Counted from the first letter of the stretch, positions 51,947-61,445 are shown. The stretch is DNA of 64,000 nt from Geobacter sp. DSM 9736 (GCF_900187405.1 NZ_LT896716.1:3162753-3226752), one strand, 5' to 3'. Notes: generated from the sequence alone by a model not told the origin. A program made the numbers and translations.

Positions 51947-53023
51947 ATGATCCACGATATTTGTTTTACTGCCGGCTGGCTAGACCAGAAAAAGAAAGAG
52001 CTTAAGGGTGTTGATCCGGGATTGCTGGAGAAGGCGCTCCACGCCTTTGCCCTTTTGGGGCATCTGGCAGAAAGCGAGCTGAAGTTCGTCTTCAAAGGAG
52101 GAACCAGCCTCCTGCTCCATGTCCCTATTGTCCGTCGACTCTCCATAGATATTGACATTCTCTGCTCGGCCCCAGGTGCAGAACTTGATCGAGTTCTTGC
52201 ACAGGTAGCTCAGGTCCCGCCGTTTGTCCGCTACGAAGAGCATGAGCGTGGCTTTCGTGGATTGCCGGAGCGCCGCCACTTCAAATTCTTCTACACTTCC
52301 CTCGATGGCAACAATGACGCTCCATTCGTCTTGCTGGATGTTGTGGAAGAACGGGAAGTTCCTCATGACGCCATTGTCAAACCGATTACGCCGAGCATTC
52401 TTGAGATTCGTCGTGAAATCCCGGTCACGATCCCCACGGTGGAGAGTCTGCTGGCAGACAAGCTGACGGCCTTTGCGCCGAGAACAACGGGTGTGCCGTT
52501 TGTGCCGAACAATGGTAAGCCTGCCGACACGATGCAGATCGTCAAGCAACTTTTCGATGTCGGGGAGTTGTTCAACCTTGCAGAAGACCTGCCGGCTGTG
52601 CGCCGAGTTTATCAGAAAGTCTTTGCGCAGGAAAATGTATACCGGGGTGGAGGATTTGTTCCGGCAGACGCCTTGGAAGATACAATCCAGGCATCACTCA
52701 GCCTGAGCATGCATCTGCTAAAGGGGGTTAAAGACTCGCCGGAAGCGCTCCTGTTGGTAGATGGAGCACGAAAATTAACCTCTCATCTTGTCGACCACCG
52801 GTTCAACCTGGACATGGCCAAGCTGGCGGCGGCCAAGGCTGCGCTGATGGCCAAACTTATTAGGAACGAAGAGTCAGGTTCTTCGCTGGCAGCATTCAAG
52901 GCGATCCCTCCTCCTGCAGAGCTTCGAGAGTTAAAGATTGTGGGAGAATGGGAACGTCTCAACCGGCTGATGTCGGTCAATCCCGAGGCTTTCTGGTACT
53001 GGTATCAGGCGAGCAGGCTTTGA
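51947..53023 (+). CDS. AbiEii-type nucleotidyltransferase toxin
   Basis: A 358-residue MNT-fold protein. FKGGTSLLL supplies the GG-T/S motif, RLSIDIDIL the catalytic Asp pair, and a later ADKLTAF segment the family lysine. AbiEii toxins transfer nucleotides to RNA or similar targets and block growth unless held by the antitoxin. Start 51947 has no ideal RBS (GAGGC lies 17 bases upstream), consistent with coupling to the methyltransferase gene. Immediate upstream neighbour is the methyltransferase with an AbiEi-like tail; the free-standing AbiEi is at 43610. Confidence 0.83.
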   Translation: MIHDICFTAGWLDQKKKELKGVDPGLLEKALHAFALLGHLAESELKFVFKGGTSLLLHVPIVRRLSIDIDILCSAPGAELDRVLAQVAQVPPFVRYEEHERGFRGLPERRHFKFFYTSLDGNNDAPFVLLDVVEEREVPHDAIVKPITPSILEIRREIPVTIPTVESLLADKLTAFAPRTTGVPFVPNNGKPADTMQIVKQLFDVGELFNLAEDLPAVRRVYQKVFAQENVYRGGGFVPADALEDTIQASLSLSMHLLKGVKDSPEALLLVDGARKLTSHLVDHRFNLDMAKLAAAKAALMAKLIRNEESGSSLAAFKAIPPPAELRELKIVGEWERLNRLMSVNPEAFWYWYQASRL

Positions 53024-53098
53024 TAACGTTCCCCATAACCCTTGAGTTGACTAAATAAGCCGCTGCCTAGAAACTGCTTCCAACGCAGTGGCTAAGCA

Positions 53099-53107
53099 TG
53101 CTATACT
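53099..53107 (+). promoter_or_regulatory. Candidate extended -10 promoter for AAA-protease operon
   Basis: TGCTATACT, an extended -10, lies 33 bases before the AAA start in the only sizeable gap (53024-53139) between the toxin and the next three genes. No good -35 box. It suggests separate expression of the AAA-protease-GHKL unit. Confidence 0.35.
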
Positions 53108-53139
53108 TATGCAATTTTTCTCATTTATTGGAGCCGCAT

Positions 53140-54129
53140 ATGGCTAGAGCCGATATATTATTGAGCATAGTAAAATCAGCTATCGGCAACGACGGCCTTA
53201 CATTGCGGAAATCCGTCGAAGCGCTGGCTGCGGATGAACGCGCAAAAAATCATCACATCCTTTCGGATCGTCTGATTGAGTTGCTTGCCAGTCACACAAA
53301 TCAGGCCAACAAAACTACCCCTTTCATACAAAATGGTACCAGGGATTTGGTATATGAAGTTATCCCTGAAAAACGTTTTAGCGATCTGGTTCTCAATCAG
53401 GACATCTTTGATATCTGTCAGGAATTGGTGGAAGAGCATTATCGGGCTGATCTGCTCAGTTCATACGGAATAGAACCACGCCATCGAATTCTTCTTGCCG
53501 GACCGCCAGGTAATGGTAAGACAACCTTGGCTGAAGCAATCGCATCCGAACTGATGTATCCATTGATCGTGGTCCGTTACGAGAACATTATTGGTAGTTA
53601 TCTGGGCGAAACAGCTTCCCGGCTGCAAAAGGTGTTTGAAGTCGCTCGGTCTCGAAAATGCGTCATCTTCTTGGACGAATTTGAGACATTGGGTAAAGAG
53701 CGTGGAGATACTCGTGAAACTGGAGAGATCAAGCGGGTGGTCAGCTCCCTGCTATTGCAGATAGACCGTCTCCCCTCTCACACTGTTGTCATCACCGCCA
53801 GCAATCATCCCGAACTGCTTGACCGTGCTGTCTGGCGACGGTTTCAGGTCAAGGTTCAACTGCCCCCCCCTACCAAGGAACAGCGCATTCGGTTTATCAA
53901 GAATTTCGAGGAACGGGCCGGTTTCAATTTCAAGACCGCCTACAACACATTGGCCGACAAGCTCGTCGGGATCAGCTTTTCCGAGATCGAGGAGTTTTGC
54001 CTGGATGTCCTACGCCGGTGCATTTTGAATCATACGCAGGACAACCCGAAGGAGATCATCAAGAGCCGGTTGCAGAATCTGGAACGCAGATTTGTGCCGG
54101 CAAAGCGGGGGGCGAGCGATGCCGGATAA
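53140..54129 (+). CDS. AAA ATPase paired with subtilase
   Basis: A 329-residue single-domain AAA protein. Walker A GPPGNGKTT starts at G121, Walker B VIFLDEFE at V175 (catalytic E180), and ASNHPELLDRAVWRRF gives the sensor-1 asparagine and arginine-finger region. The fold matches the classic AAA rather than AAA+ chaperone group. The ATG at 53140 is six bases after GGAG; the frame opens 14 codons earlier without an RBS. The subtilisin-like gene overlaps its end by 11 bases, a tight pairing. Presumed role: ATP-driven regulation or substrate feeding of the protease. Confidence 0.83.
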   Translation: MARADILLSIVKSAIGNDGLTLRKSVEALAADERAKNHHILSDRLIELLASHTNQANKTTPFIQNGTRDLVYEVIPEKRFSDLVLNQDIFDICQELVEEHYRADLLSSYGIEPRHRILLAGPPGNGKTTLAEAIASELMYPLIVVRYENIIGSYLGETASRLQKVFEVARSRKCVIFLDEFETLGKERGDTRETGEIKRVVSSLLLQIDRLPSHTVVITASNHPELLDRAVWRRFQVKVQLPPPTKEQRIRFIKNFEERAGFNFKTAYNTLADKLVGISFSEIEEFCLDVLRRCILNHTQDNPKEIIKSRLQNLERRFVPAKRGASDAG

Positions 54130-56866
54130 ACCGCTGCTGCTTTTGCCGCGTTCTGCTCCAATGCCCCGTGAAGTGACTCGCAGAATGATCAGAAACAACT
54201 TAAGGCTTCCGGGAAGACAGGATCAAGGGCAACGGCTTGGACCACAGTTCACAAATATGCTGGAGGCCTTTGTTACCGATGCTCCGGCAGGGACCAGCAC
54301 AGAAAACATTTTGGTACTGGAAACAATCGGCCGTCCGGAAAATTTCCGCACAGCAGTCGCATCGGTGCCTGGGCTCAGGTGGCTGGCCGAAATAGATCAG
54401 GAAGTCGAGGCTGATGCCCGATTCTTTGAACGCCCCAAAATCGGGTCGCGTTTTTTCAAGGATCGGGTTTTTGCTTTGGATGCCAGAGATTCCAGGGAAA
54501 TTACCGCCTCTCTTAAGGCAAACGGTGTCATTGACGAGGATGGTATTCTGCAAGAGGGTGTTTCCGATGATCAGATACATGCCGTAATTCCAGAAGATTA
54601 TCGTGAGCAGGCCGAACAGATACTGGCGGCCATCAATGAGGAAAAAGCCTCTCCTCTACCGGGCAGGATGTACCTGAGTCTCAGCAATCGTCAAGCGTTG
54701 CAAGAGATTAAAAGAATGTTCGATACCTGGGAGCAAGGTGGACGGTTACGCTTTGGCGCCGGGGCTTGGGGGGAGATTTTTTCCCATTTGCGCACTATGC
54801 GTTTTTGGAATGCCAAGGACAGGGTAACAGAGACCGGCATACTCGATTATTGGCAAAAAGAGGTCGCGTACAAGCGGGGCACTGCTTCAATGGTCGCCTT
54901 TGAAATTGAGCTTTCATACGAAGATGATGAACCTAGCAGACGGGAGCGTCAGCGACACGTTGAGGCGCTAGTTGTCCGTGAAGGGGGAACAGTTATCGCC
55001 TCGTGCGATATGAAAGAAATTCATTTCCACGCCATCAAGGTTGAACTCCCTGTTGCAAACATTGAGCGGGTATTAGGTGAGGATTACAGCGCCCTTTTCC
55101 AGGATGGGGGGATTTTGTTCTTCCGTCCGTCTCCCCAGTGTGCGGTTGATGCCTTTGCGGATGGAGTGGCGGATGATATACCGCCCTTGCCGGAGCCCGA
55201 AGAGCCCCCGGTTGTGGCGGTTCTGGATGGCCTGCCATTTTCTCGGCACAACCTCCTCAATGGTTTTGTCATCATCGATGATCCTGATAATTTCGCAGAT
55301 GATTATCCGCCACGGGAGATGAATCACGGCACTGCAATGGTTTCACTTATCTGCCACGGTGAACTGGATGCGGGCGAAAATCCTATCACTCGAAAGGTAT
55401 ATGTGCGGCCGATATTGAGACCTGACACGGAGTCGCCGCAGGAGAGACGACCGGAGCGGATTCCGAAGAATGTCTTTTTTGAAGATTTGGTCGAACGTGC
55501 CGTGCGCAAGATGTTTGCCGAAGTTGCCGGTGAACCAGCTTCCGCCCCATCAGTCAGGATTATTAACCTCTCAGTTGCCGATCCGGATCGGATGTTCCAT
55601 CAATTCCCTGGCCCCACGGCAAGATTGCTAGACTGGCTTTCTTTCAAGTACAAGGTGCTGTTTTGTGTTAGCGCCGGCAACATCAAGGAACCGGTTTTGC
55701 TCGGTGTCGAACCTGATGAATTTTCCGCCCTGACTGGTGAAGAGAAGGTTTCCGTTGCCTTAAGAACATGGTATGGCGAACGGCGAAATCGAAGACTGTT
55801 GGCTCCTTCTGAATCGATCAACTCCTTAACGGTTGGGGCTCTGCACGATGACGCCTCGACTCCGGTAATCCTTGACGGTTGCCTTGACATCCTTCCGTCA
55901 ACAGACCTTCCTTCTCCATTGTCGCCGCTCGGGCACGGTTTCCGCTCTTCTGTAAAGCCGGATATCGTTGTCCCCGGTGGCCGCCAATTCTTTACCCATA
56001 TTGGCGACGGCGAATATAATCTTCCTCGATTGACGCCACGTTCCGGACAAAAAGTCGCAGCTGTGCCGGTAATGGCGGGGGATAGAACCCGCACAACTTA
56101 CACTTGCGGGACTAGTAATGCGAACGCGCTTGCCGTGCGAGGCGCTTCATTCATCCATGACGCAGTACTGGACGTTTTAGAAGAGCATGGTATCGAGAAT
56201 TATGAGGACTCCATGGCGGCATTGATAAAAACATTGCTCGTGCATGGCGCTTCGTGGGGCGAAGCGGCAGATATTATCGAGAGCGCTGTCCTGAATGGCG
56301 AGCACACAACGGAAGTGAAAAAGGGGATTGCTCGTTGTCTTGGCTATGGTCGCCCGGATTTTGCTAAAGTTATAAATTGTACCGCCTCAAGGGCGACAGC
56401 CATAGGTTTCGGCGTTATTGCCAAGGATCAACGGCACGAATACCAATTGCCGTTACCACCGAGCCTGAGTGGTTTGGACTGCTGGCGGCGTTTGACTATT
56501 ACCCTGGCGTGGCTGTCGCCCATCAGCGTGGATAGCCGTAAGTACAGGAAAGCGGCGCTTACGTTTGAGGCAACCGAACCGGCAAACGATATTGGTGGCA
56601 GCAGAGCTGAGGCGCAATGGCAGCAAGTCAGGAATGGAACGTTGCAGCATGAAATCATCGAGGGGGCAGAGGTACGGGCGTTTCAGGAAGGGCAATACTT
56701 GGTGATTCCCGTCCAATGCCGCGAGGATGCAGGGCCGTTGAATGTGGAAGTGCCTTATGGTTTGGTGGTTTCATTGGAAGTAAAGGAAGATGTTGATTTG
56801 CCGCTGTATGAGGAGATTCGGAGTCTGATCGAAGTGTCAGTACGAGAAACGGTCAGGGTGGTGTGA
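54119..56866 (+). CDS. Subtilisin-like (S8) cytoplasmic protease
   Basis: A 915-residue serine protease. The catalytic triad is complete: D370 (VVAVLDGLP), H403 (MNHGTAMVSL) and S666 (CGTSNANALA). The N-terminal 360 residues are a large non-catalytic domain, with a region (KRGTASMVAFEIELSYEDDE) I cannot assign; the C-terminal 250 residues are beta-rich. There is no signal peptide, so it should act inside the cell, unlike most subtilases. Together with the overlapping AAA gene it forms the two-gene AAA-subtilase arrangement seen in defence-type islands. The target is unknown; conditional self-proteolysis leading to growth arrest is one possibility (inference). Confidence 0.85.
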   Translation: MPDKPLLLLPRSAPMPREVTRRMIRNNLRLPGRQDQGQRLGPQFTNMLEAFVTDAPAGTSTENILVLETIGRPENFRTAVASVPGLRWLAEIDQEVEADARFFERPKIGSRFFKDRVFALDARDSREITASLKANGVIDEDGILQEGVSDDQIHAVIPEDYREQAEQILAAINEEKASPLPGRMYLSLSNRQALQEIKRMFDTWEQGGRLRFGAGAWGEIFSHLRTMRFWNAKDRVTETGILDYWQKEVAYKRGTASMVAFEIELSYEDDEPSRRERQRHVEALVVREGGTVIASCDMKEIHFHAIKVELPVANIERVLGEDYSALFQDGGILFFRPSPQCAVDAFADGVADDIPPLPEPEEPPVVAVLDGLPFSRHNLLNGFVIIDDPDNFADDYPPREMNHGTAMVSLICHGELDAGENPITRKVYVRPILRPDTESPQERRPERIPKNVFFEDLVERAVRKMFAEVAGEPASAPSVRIINLSVADPDRMFHQFPGPTARLLDWLSFKYKVLFCVSAGNIKEPVLLGVEPDEFSALTGEEKVSVALRTWYGERRNRRLLAPSESINSLTVGALHDDASTPVILDGCLDILPSTDLPSPLSPLGHGFRSSVKPDIVVPGGRQFFTHIGDGEYNLPRLTPRSGQKVAAVPVMAGDRTRTTYTCGTSNANALAVRGASFIHDAVLDVLEEHGIENYEDSMAALIKTLLVHGASWGEAADIIESAVLNGEHTTEVKKGIARCLGYGRPDFAKVINCTASRATAIGFGVIAKDQRHEYQLPLPPSLSGLDCWRRLTITLAWLSPISVDSRKYRKAALTFEATEPANDIGGSRAEAQWQQVRNGTLQHEIIEGAEVRAFQEGQYLVIPVQCREDAGPLNVEVPYGLVVSLEVKEDVDLPLYEEIRSLIEVSVRETVRVV

Positions 56867-56873
56867 CAGTATT

Positions 56874-59447
56874 ATGGCGCATTACGAGCAGACATCACTC
56901 TGGAAAATTGCTTTTGATCAAAAAGACGATGGATTGGAGGAGCCACGTTCCAGATTAAAAACAGCCTACCAAGATTTCCGCAGCCGCGTTGAAGTCCTGC
57001 TCCAGCAAATCCATAAAGAACTCCCCTCGCTCACTCTTCACGACATCACCCATGTTGATTCGCTATGGCGTATTGCCTCAGAAATAGCTGGGCCGGATTT
57101 TGACCTCAACCCGGCGGAAGCATTTGTGCTGGGTGGTGCATTTCTCCTTCACGATGCAGCACATTGTCGGGCCGCTTTCCCCGGTGGCCTTCAGGATTTG
57201 CAACAAACAACGGAATGGAAAGATTCTGCTGCGCATCATGGTTTTACTCCTGATATGCTTACTGAAGGAACGGAGCCCTTCCAAACAGTCCTATTCGATA
57301 CCTTGAGGTTGCTTCACCCTCAGCGAGCCAAGAGCCTTCCATTCGCCAAATGGCCATCCAGTGACGGTGCAATGATACATCTGTTGCCAAATGATGATTT
57401 GCGCGATGCATTTGGTCATATAATAGGTGAGATAGCTGAAAGCCACTGGTGGCACCCGCATACACTGGAAAAATTAGCAGGCAAGAAGCCGACAGCTCCT
57501 ACCTGTCTTGCACCTGCGAGCTGGATCATAGACATGCTAAAGATCGCAGTGTTGCTCCGGACAGCCGATGCGGCACATATCGATGCAAATAGAGCACCTC
57601 GGTTCTTGATGTCCATTACACAACCGCAAGGTATTTCCAAGGAACATTGGCAGTTTCAGACACGATTGAATCAACCCACATGTGTTTCTGACAGAAACGA
57701 ATTGATTATTTCTGGCAACCCTTTTCCTGAAAATGAACTATCCGCATGGTGGCTCGCCTACGATGCCGCTTGTCTTGCGAATAAGGAGCTGACTGCTGCT
57801 GACCGGTTATTAGTGGATAATCACCGCCTACAGCGTCTTGCTGCTCGTTCCATAGCCGACAGTCACTCACCGGAAGCATTTTCCAAACACGTTCCGACCG
57901 ATGGTTGGAGCCCTGTAAACACAAATATTAAAATCACCGATGTCAAGAAGCTTGTCGAACACTTTGGCGGCGCAAAACTCTACGGGAACGATCCTTCGGC
58001 AGCTCTTAGAGAGTTGTTACAAAATGCAGTGGATGCCGTGCATGCCTGCCGGTCATTAGGTGGACTCAACCCCAATGAGGGGGAAATTGAAGTTGCTCTT
58101 GAGGAAGCTTCGGGAGGATATTGGCTACATGTAACCGATACTGGCATAGGAATGAGCCGCTACGTTCTGACGGAAGTTCTCCTCGATTTTGGTCACTCTT
58201 TTTGGCGTAGCGCCGACGTGCATGGTGAATGGAGTGGCTTGCCGTCATCAGGTTTTGAATCCATTGGGCAGTTTGGGATCGGCTTCTTTTCAGTGTTTAT
58301 GCTGGGTGAGCAGGTTCGTGTTGTTACCAAACGTTATGAACATAAAAACGGTGAGGCTGCCCAATGGCTTTTGAGCTTTGCTGAAGGCGTTAACAAACGA
58401 CCGACTCTGCGTGAGCCTATTGGAAAGGAGAGGTTAAAAAAACACGGTACTCGGGTATCCGTGTTGATCAGCCCGGAGAAGCTAAAGGCACTATGTCTGA
58501 ATCAGCATATTTGGCGGAATACTTCGTCAGAAATCACATTCGCTCAAGTCTGCGCGCGGCTTGCGCCAGCGATTGATCTGAATCTTTATGTTAAAACTGG
58601 TAGCGAAGAACGACAACTGTCAGTTCAAGCCATGGACTGGAAGTCACTCCCTGCGATAGATTTGCTTAGGAGAATCATGCCTGGTTACTTTGAAAGCACT
58701 GCAGGAAACCAATTTGGGCTTTGGACACATCTATCAGAAATCTATGATGAAGCGGGGAGTATTGTTGGTCGGTGCGCTGTCCAACCGTCATTATATTTAG
58801 GCCCTAATCATGGCGTTGGTGTTGTCAAAGGCCTTTTGGCCGGGAATGTTAATGGAATAGCAGGGATTATTATGTCTAGACCTCAAAACGATCTGGCACG
58901 TAAAGAGGCTATTCCTGCTGTTTTATTGCCGTCGTTACAACTTTGGGCAGAGAATCAAAAAGGATTGTTGCTTGAACATGAAAAACTTAGTTCTAAACAA
59001 AGTGCATTACTTGCAATATTTGGGGCGGCTCATACTGGATTAAGGATGGGTACCTTTAAAAGGCAAAGTGTCTCGTTTGAAGAGTTAATTAGCATTGCCG
59101 CTGAATTAGGCGAAATTATTGTTCATAGTGGTGAAATTGAGTTTGATGAGGATGATGAAGTTTCGCGAAGAGACTTTGAAGAATATTTCGATGTTTGCGA
59201 GAATGTGCTTGAGTTGCCGCGAGTGATGAACAATCCCAAATGGCTTGAACTGCTAAATGAAAATCAAATACCTTGTGAAACCTGGTCACTTGATTCTGCA
59301 CTTGAGACAGCGTTAGCGACAGCCTGGGGGCAGGGGGAATGGGATGCAGATACCGTAACCGTGGGGTACGTAAACGGGACCGAGATTAGTCGTAATTGTA
59401 AGATCGCGAGTCGGTTAGCAGCATCGGCAAATATCGAAGAAATATAG
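56874..59447 (+). CDS. HD-domain plus GHKL ATPase (HSP90-like) protein
   Basis: An 857-residue protein starting seven bases after the protease stop. The N-terminal part has HD-type metal motifs: LHDITHVDS (H56, D57) and FLLHDAAH (H93, D94). From about residue 370 comes an HSP90-type GHKL ATPase: ELLQNAVDA (ATP-binding Asn), DTGIGM (D422) and GQFGIGFFSVFM. The C-terminal 300 residues have no named domain and are A/T-rich. HD-GHKL fusions resemble stress or infection sensors. Operon position suggests it triggers or restrains the AAA-protease pair (inference). Confidence 0.8.
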   Translation: MAHYEQTSLWKIAFDQKDDGLEEPRSRLKTAYQDFRSRVEVLLQQIHKELPSLTLHDITHVDSLWRIASEIAGPDFDLNPAEAFVLGGAFLLHDAAHCRAAFPGGLQDLQQTTEWKDSAAHHGFTPDMLTEGTEPFQTVLFDTLRLLHPQRAKSLPFAKWPSSDGAMIHLLPNDDLRDAFGHIIGEIAESHWWHPHTLEKLAGKKPTAPTCLAPASWIIDMLKIAVLLRTADAAHIDANRAPRFLMSITQPQGISKEHWQFQTRLNQPTCVSDRNELIISGNPFPENELSAWWLAYDAACLANKELTAADRLLVDNHRLQRLAARSIADSHSPEAFSKHVPTDGWSPVNTNIKITDVKKLVEHFGGAKLYGNDPSAALRELLQNAVDAVHACRSLGGLNPNEGEIEVALEEASGGYWLHVTDTGIGMSRYVLTEVLLDFGHSFWRSADVHGEWSGLPSSGFESIGQFGIGFFSVFMLGEQVRVVTKRYEHKNGEAAQWLLSFAEGVNKRPTLREPIGKERLKKHGTRVSVLISPEKLKALCLNQHIWRNTSSEITFAQVCARLAPAIDLNLYVKTGSEERQLSVQAMDWKSLPAIDLLRRIMPGYFESTAGNQFGLWTHLSEIYDEAGSIVGRCAVQPSLYLGPNHGVGVVKGLLAGNVNGIAGIIMSRPQNDLARKEAIPAVLLPSLQLWAENQKGLLLEHEKLSSKQSALLAIFGAAHTGLRMGTFKRQSVSFEELISIAAELGEIIVHSGEIEFDEDDEVSRRDFEEYFDVCENVLELPRVMNNPKWLELLNENQIPCETWSLDSALETALATAWGQGEWDADTVTVGYVNGTEISRNCKIASRLAASANIEEI

Positions 59448-59940
59448 GCCCCCGGAGGGCTCAGAGAGCAGTGTCTCTTACCCCGTCTCTTACCCCGCCA
59501 TCCTGACTACATCGAAAGATGCTCTTCCCAATGCCCAGCTTCGCCCGCGCTTTTGCCACCTCGAATGGCACCATTCGGTCCACACATCTTTCTGCGCCGG
59601 AAACGAAAAGGCCCCCCATTAAGGAGGCCAGAGAATCAGAATATATAGTGTGCTGGTTTCGCGCCGCTTTAGATTGCCAAACGGTCAGCTATTGCTGCCG
59701 TGGCCGATGGTCATTAGCCACCGCGAGAAGTCACCTTCCCGATTCGCCCCCTGAATTTACAGCGTGGGACTGTTCGCCGCTGCTACCCTTTGCAACGTGT
59801 GCCGGTCTGAGTAGGACCTGAACAGATTTACCATCTAGGTCGGCTCTGTGGGCCAGTCCGTGTGTCGATATGACAAAGCGTCACGGTACGCTGCAATTGC
59901 ACCGAATTTTACCTTTCGAGACCTTCAGCGTCAATCATTT
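59448..59940. other. Intergenic region between defence and mobility blocks
   Basis: About 490 bases with no supportable gene; a 100-codon rightward frame at 59519 has no RBS or family resemblance. It holds an exact 12-base tandem repeat, TCTCTTACCCCG at 59474-59485 and 59486-59497, and the leftward terminator-like hairpin at 59610-59629. Nothing else recognised. Confidence 0.5.
59606..59629 (-). terminator. Possible terminator of the integrase operon
   Basis: GGCC (59610-59613) with GGCC (59626-59629) plus inner CC/GG pairs forms a short hairpin followed by TTTT on the minus strand. It lies about 310 bases beyond the last gene of the leftward operon, so it is a weak assignment. Confidence 0.35.
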
Positions 59941-60558
59941 TCATTCATCATCTCCATTCTTTAGACGCTTGATTTGTCGCTGTAATTTCACGATTGCTTT
60001 TTTGGCCTTGTCCAGCTCTTGCTCGGTATTTTCTCCTTTACGGAGTTTTTCTTCACAGATTCGTATCTGTTCATCAGCGGTTGCTCGAGCGGCTCGGTAT
60101 TGATCAATCTCCTTCCGCAGGGTATTTTGCATATACAACGTATCCTTCTCCAGACTCGCAGCCCGTAACAGCTTACCCTCGGCCTCCCCGTCCCGTATAA
60201 CGGCCTTGGTCATTATCTTGTCAGCTCTATCGATGGCTTCCTGAGAAGCCACGTCGATCGCGAATTTCCGCCGTGAAAGTTCACCGACGACATACCCGAT
60301 TCCAAATCCCAAGACAGTGCCGAACACCACATAGGGCCAGGCAGCTGGAACTCCAGGCCAATAAATCTTTATGTCCCTTACGACGCGGTGCCCGATTGTC
60401 TTGTTATTTTCCTCCCCCAGGAGAAGATAGCCGTTTTGCGGAATGGGAGCTCCTTTCTCCTTGAACCGAACAATGGCCAGATCAGGCAGTACCCACCAGT
60501 TCAGCCAGCAAAATAGGATAAAAAGCACCATTGCGACCAAAATACGGACTATTTTCAT
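59941..60558 (-). CDS. Two-helix membrane protein with coiled coil
   Basis: A 205-residue protein: an N-terminal membrane helix (ILVAMVLFILFCWLNWWVLPDLAI), a short exposed domain, a second helix (WPYVVFGTVLGFGIGYVVG) and a charged C-terminal coiled coil of about 100 residues in the cytoplasm. It starts ATGA-coupled to the recombinase and so belongs to the mobility operon. No family recognised; a mobile-element accessory protein. Confidence 0.6.
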   Translation of the reverse strand: MKIVRILVAMVLFILFCWLNWWVLPDLAIVRFKEKGAPIPQNGYLLLGEENNKTIGHRVVRDIKIYWPGVPAAWPYVVFGTVLGFGIGYVVGELSRRKFAIDVASQEAIDRADKIMTKAVIRDGEAEGKLLRAASLEKDTLYMQNTLRKEIDQYRAARATADEQIRICEEKLRKGENTEQELDKAKKAIVKLQRQIKRLKNGDDE

Positions 60559-61445
60559 CGTAGATATGCCTCCGTGGTTTCCTTGTCGAAATGCCCAACC
60601 TCCTGGGCGACCGTTCCCTTGGCGTCATCGTAGTTCATGCCGCCGCGCTGCAACTCCTCCATCCGCTCCTGAGCGTAGCTGTGGCGAAGGCCGTGCGCCC
60701 CGTTGGAAAAGCCAAGCTCCCGCTGGCTGGCAGCGGAAAAACTTTGACTCCAGGCCCGGCCTCCGCCAATAGCATAGTGCTGTGTGTAGTTCACCCCTCG
60801 ATCAGTCACCTGCCGCGGCTCCGCCAGCCGGGTCATTTCCAATTGCCTGGCCAGTTCCCTGGACAGCAGGACCTCACGCACGAGACCGCCTTTCCCTTCC
60901 ACGGAGTAACGCTCACCGTCCCGGCCGGCAAAGCGATCTGAACTCCACTCACGGTGCGTGGAGGCCTGCCGCTCAATAGCCGGCCTGATCGTCAGCAGCT
61001 CATGTGCCCGCAGCCCGGCGTTATGGGCAATGCGGGTGGCCAGGCTGTTCCTGTCCGACTGGGCCGATGCAATCCGCTCCACCTGGGCCGTGGAATAGCT
61101 CCGGGTGGAATAGTGCGTCTCCTTCTCGCTCTTCACCACTTCGAGCTTCACCCCCAGATGCATCTGCATGGCCTGGCGGTCAAGGTCCAGGGTCTTCTGG
61201 GAAACCATGGCAGCCCGGTCGTGGAGATACTGATGGGCGATCTCGGCAGTGAGAGACCGTAGATCCCCCAGCTTGTGTTCATGCTGGTATGCGGCCACCC
61301 CCTTGAGTGCCTGCTCATACCCCCGGGCCGTGCCGACACTGTGGATCTTGCCGTCTTGTCGGTGATCATGCCGGCCTTTGCCCAAGGCAACCTTCTGGGA
61401 GATGGCATGCTCGGATTGCGTTTTTGCGGACCGAAAGCTCGGCAT
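60555..61445 (-). CDS. Tyrosine recombinase/integrase
   Basis: A 296-residue site-specific recombinase. Catalytic residues of the tyrosine family can be placed: Arg in AGLRAHELL, Lys in EGKGGLVREV, HGLRHSYA (HxxR), GH in EVGHFDK and the nucleophile Tyr in TEAYLR near the C-terminus. The N-terminal SAM-like region (VGTARGYEQALKGVAAYQHEH) binds core DNA. I use the ATG at 61445, which overlaps the TAA of the preceding gene by one base (TAATG); the frame opens 38 codons upstream. It supports the element interpretation of the right third of the window. Confidence 0.8.
   Translation of the reverse strand: MPSFRSAKTQSEHAISQKVALGKGRHDHRQDGKIHSVGTARGYEQALKGVAAYQHEHKLGDLRSLTAEIAHQYLHDRAAMVSQKTLDLDRQAMQMHLGVKLEVVKSEKETHYSTRSYSTAQVERIASAQSDRNSLATRIAHNAGLRAHELLTIRPAIERQASTHREWSSDRFAGRDGERYSVEGKGGLVREVLLSRELARQLEMTRLAEPRQVTDRGVNYTQHYAIGGGRAWSQSFSAASQRELGFSNGAHGLRHSYAQERMEELQRGGMNYDDAKGTVAQEVGHFDKETTEAYLR

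Noticed and set aside
42131-59447. BREX, DISARM or a classical type I restriction system
   Set aside because: No PglZ, BrxL, DrmA/DrmB or HsdS/HsdR gene is visible; the PLD-SNF2 plus Eco57I-like pair and the AAA-S8-HD/GHKL genes do not match those sets.
59519-59821. 100-codon rightward frame after the HD-GHKL gene
   Set aside because: No RBS, no recognisable motif and Arg/Pro/Ser-rich composition of a random frame.
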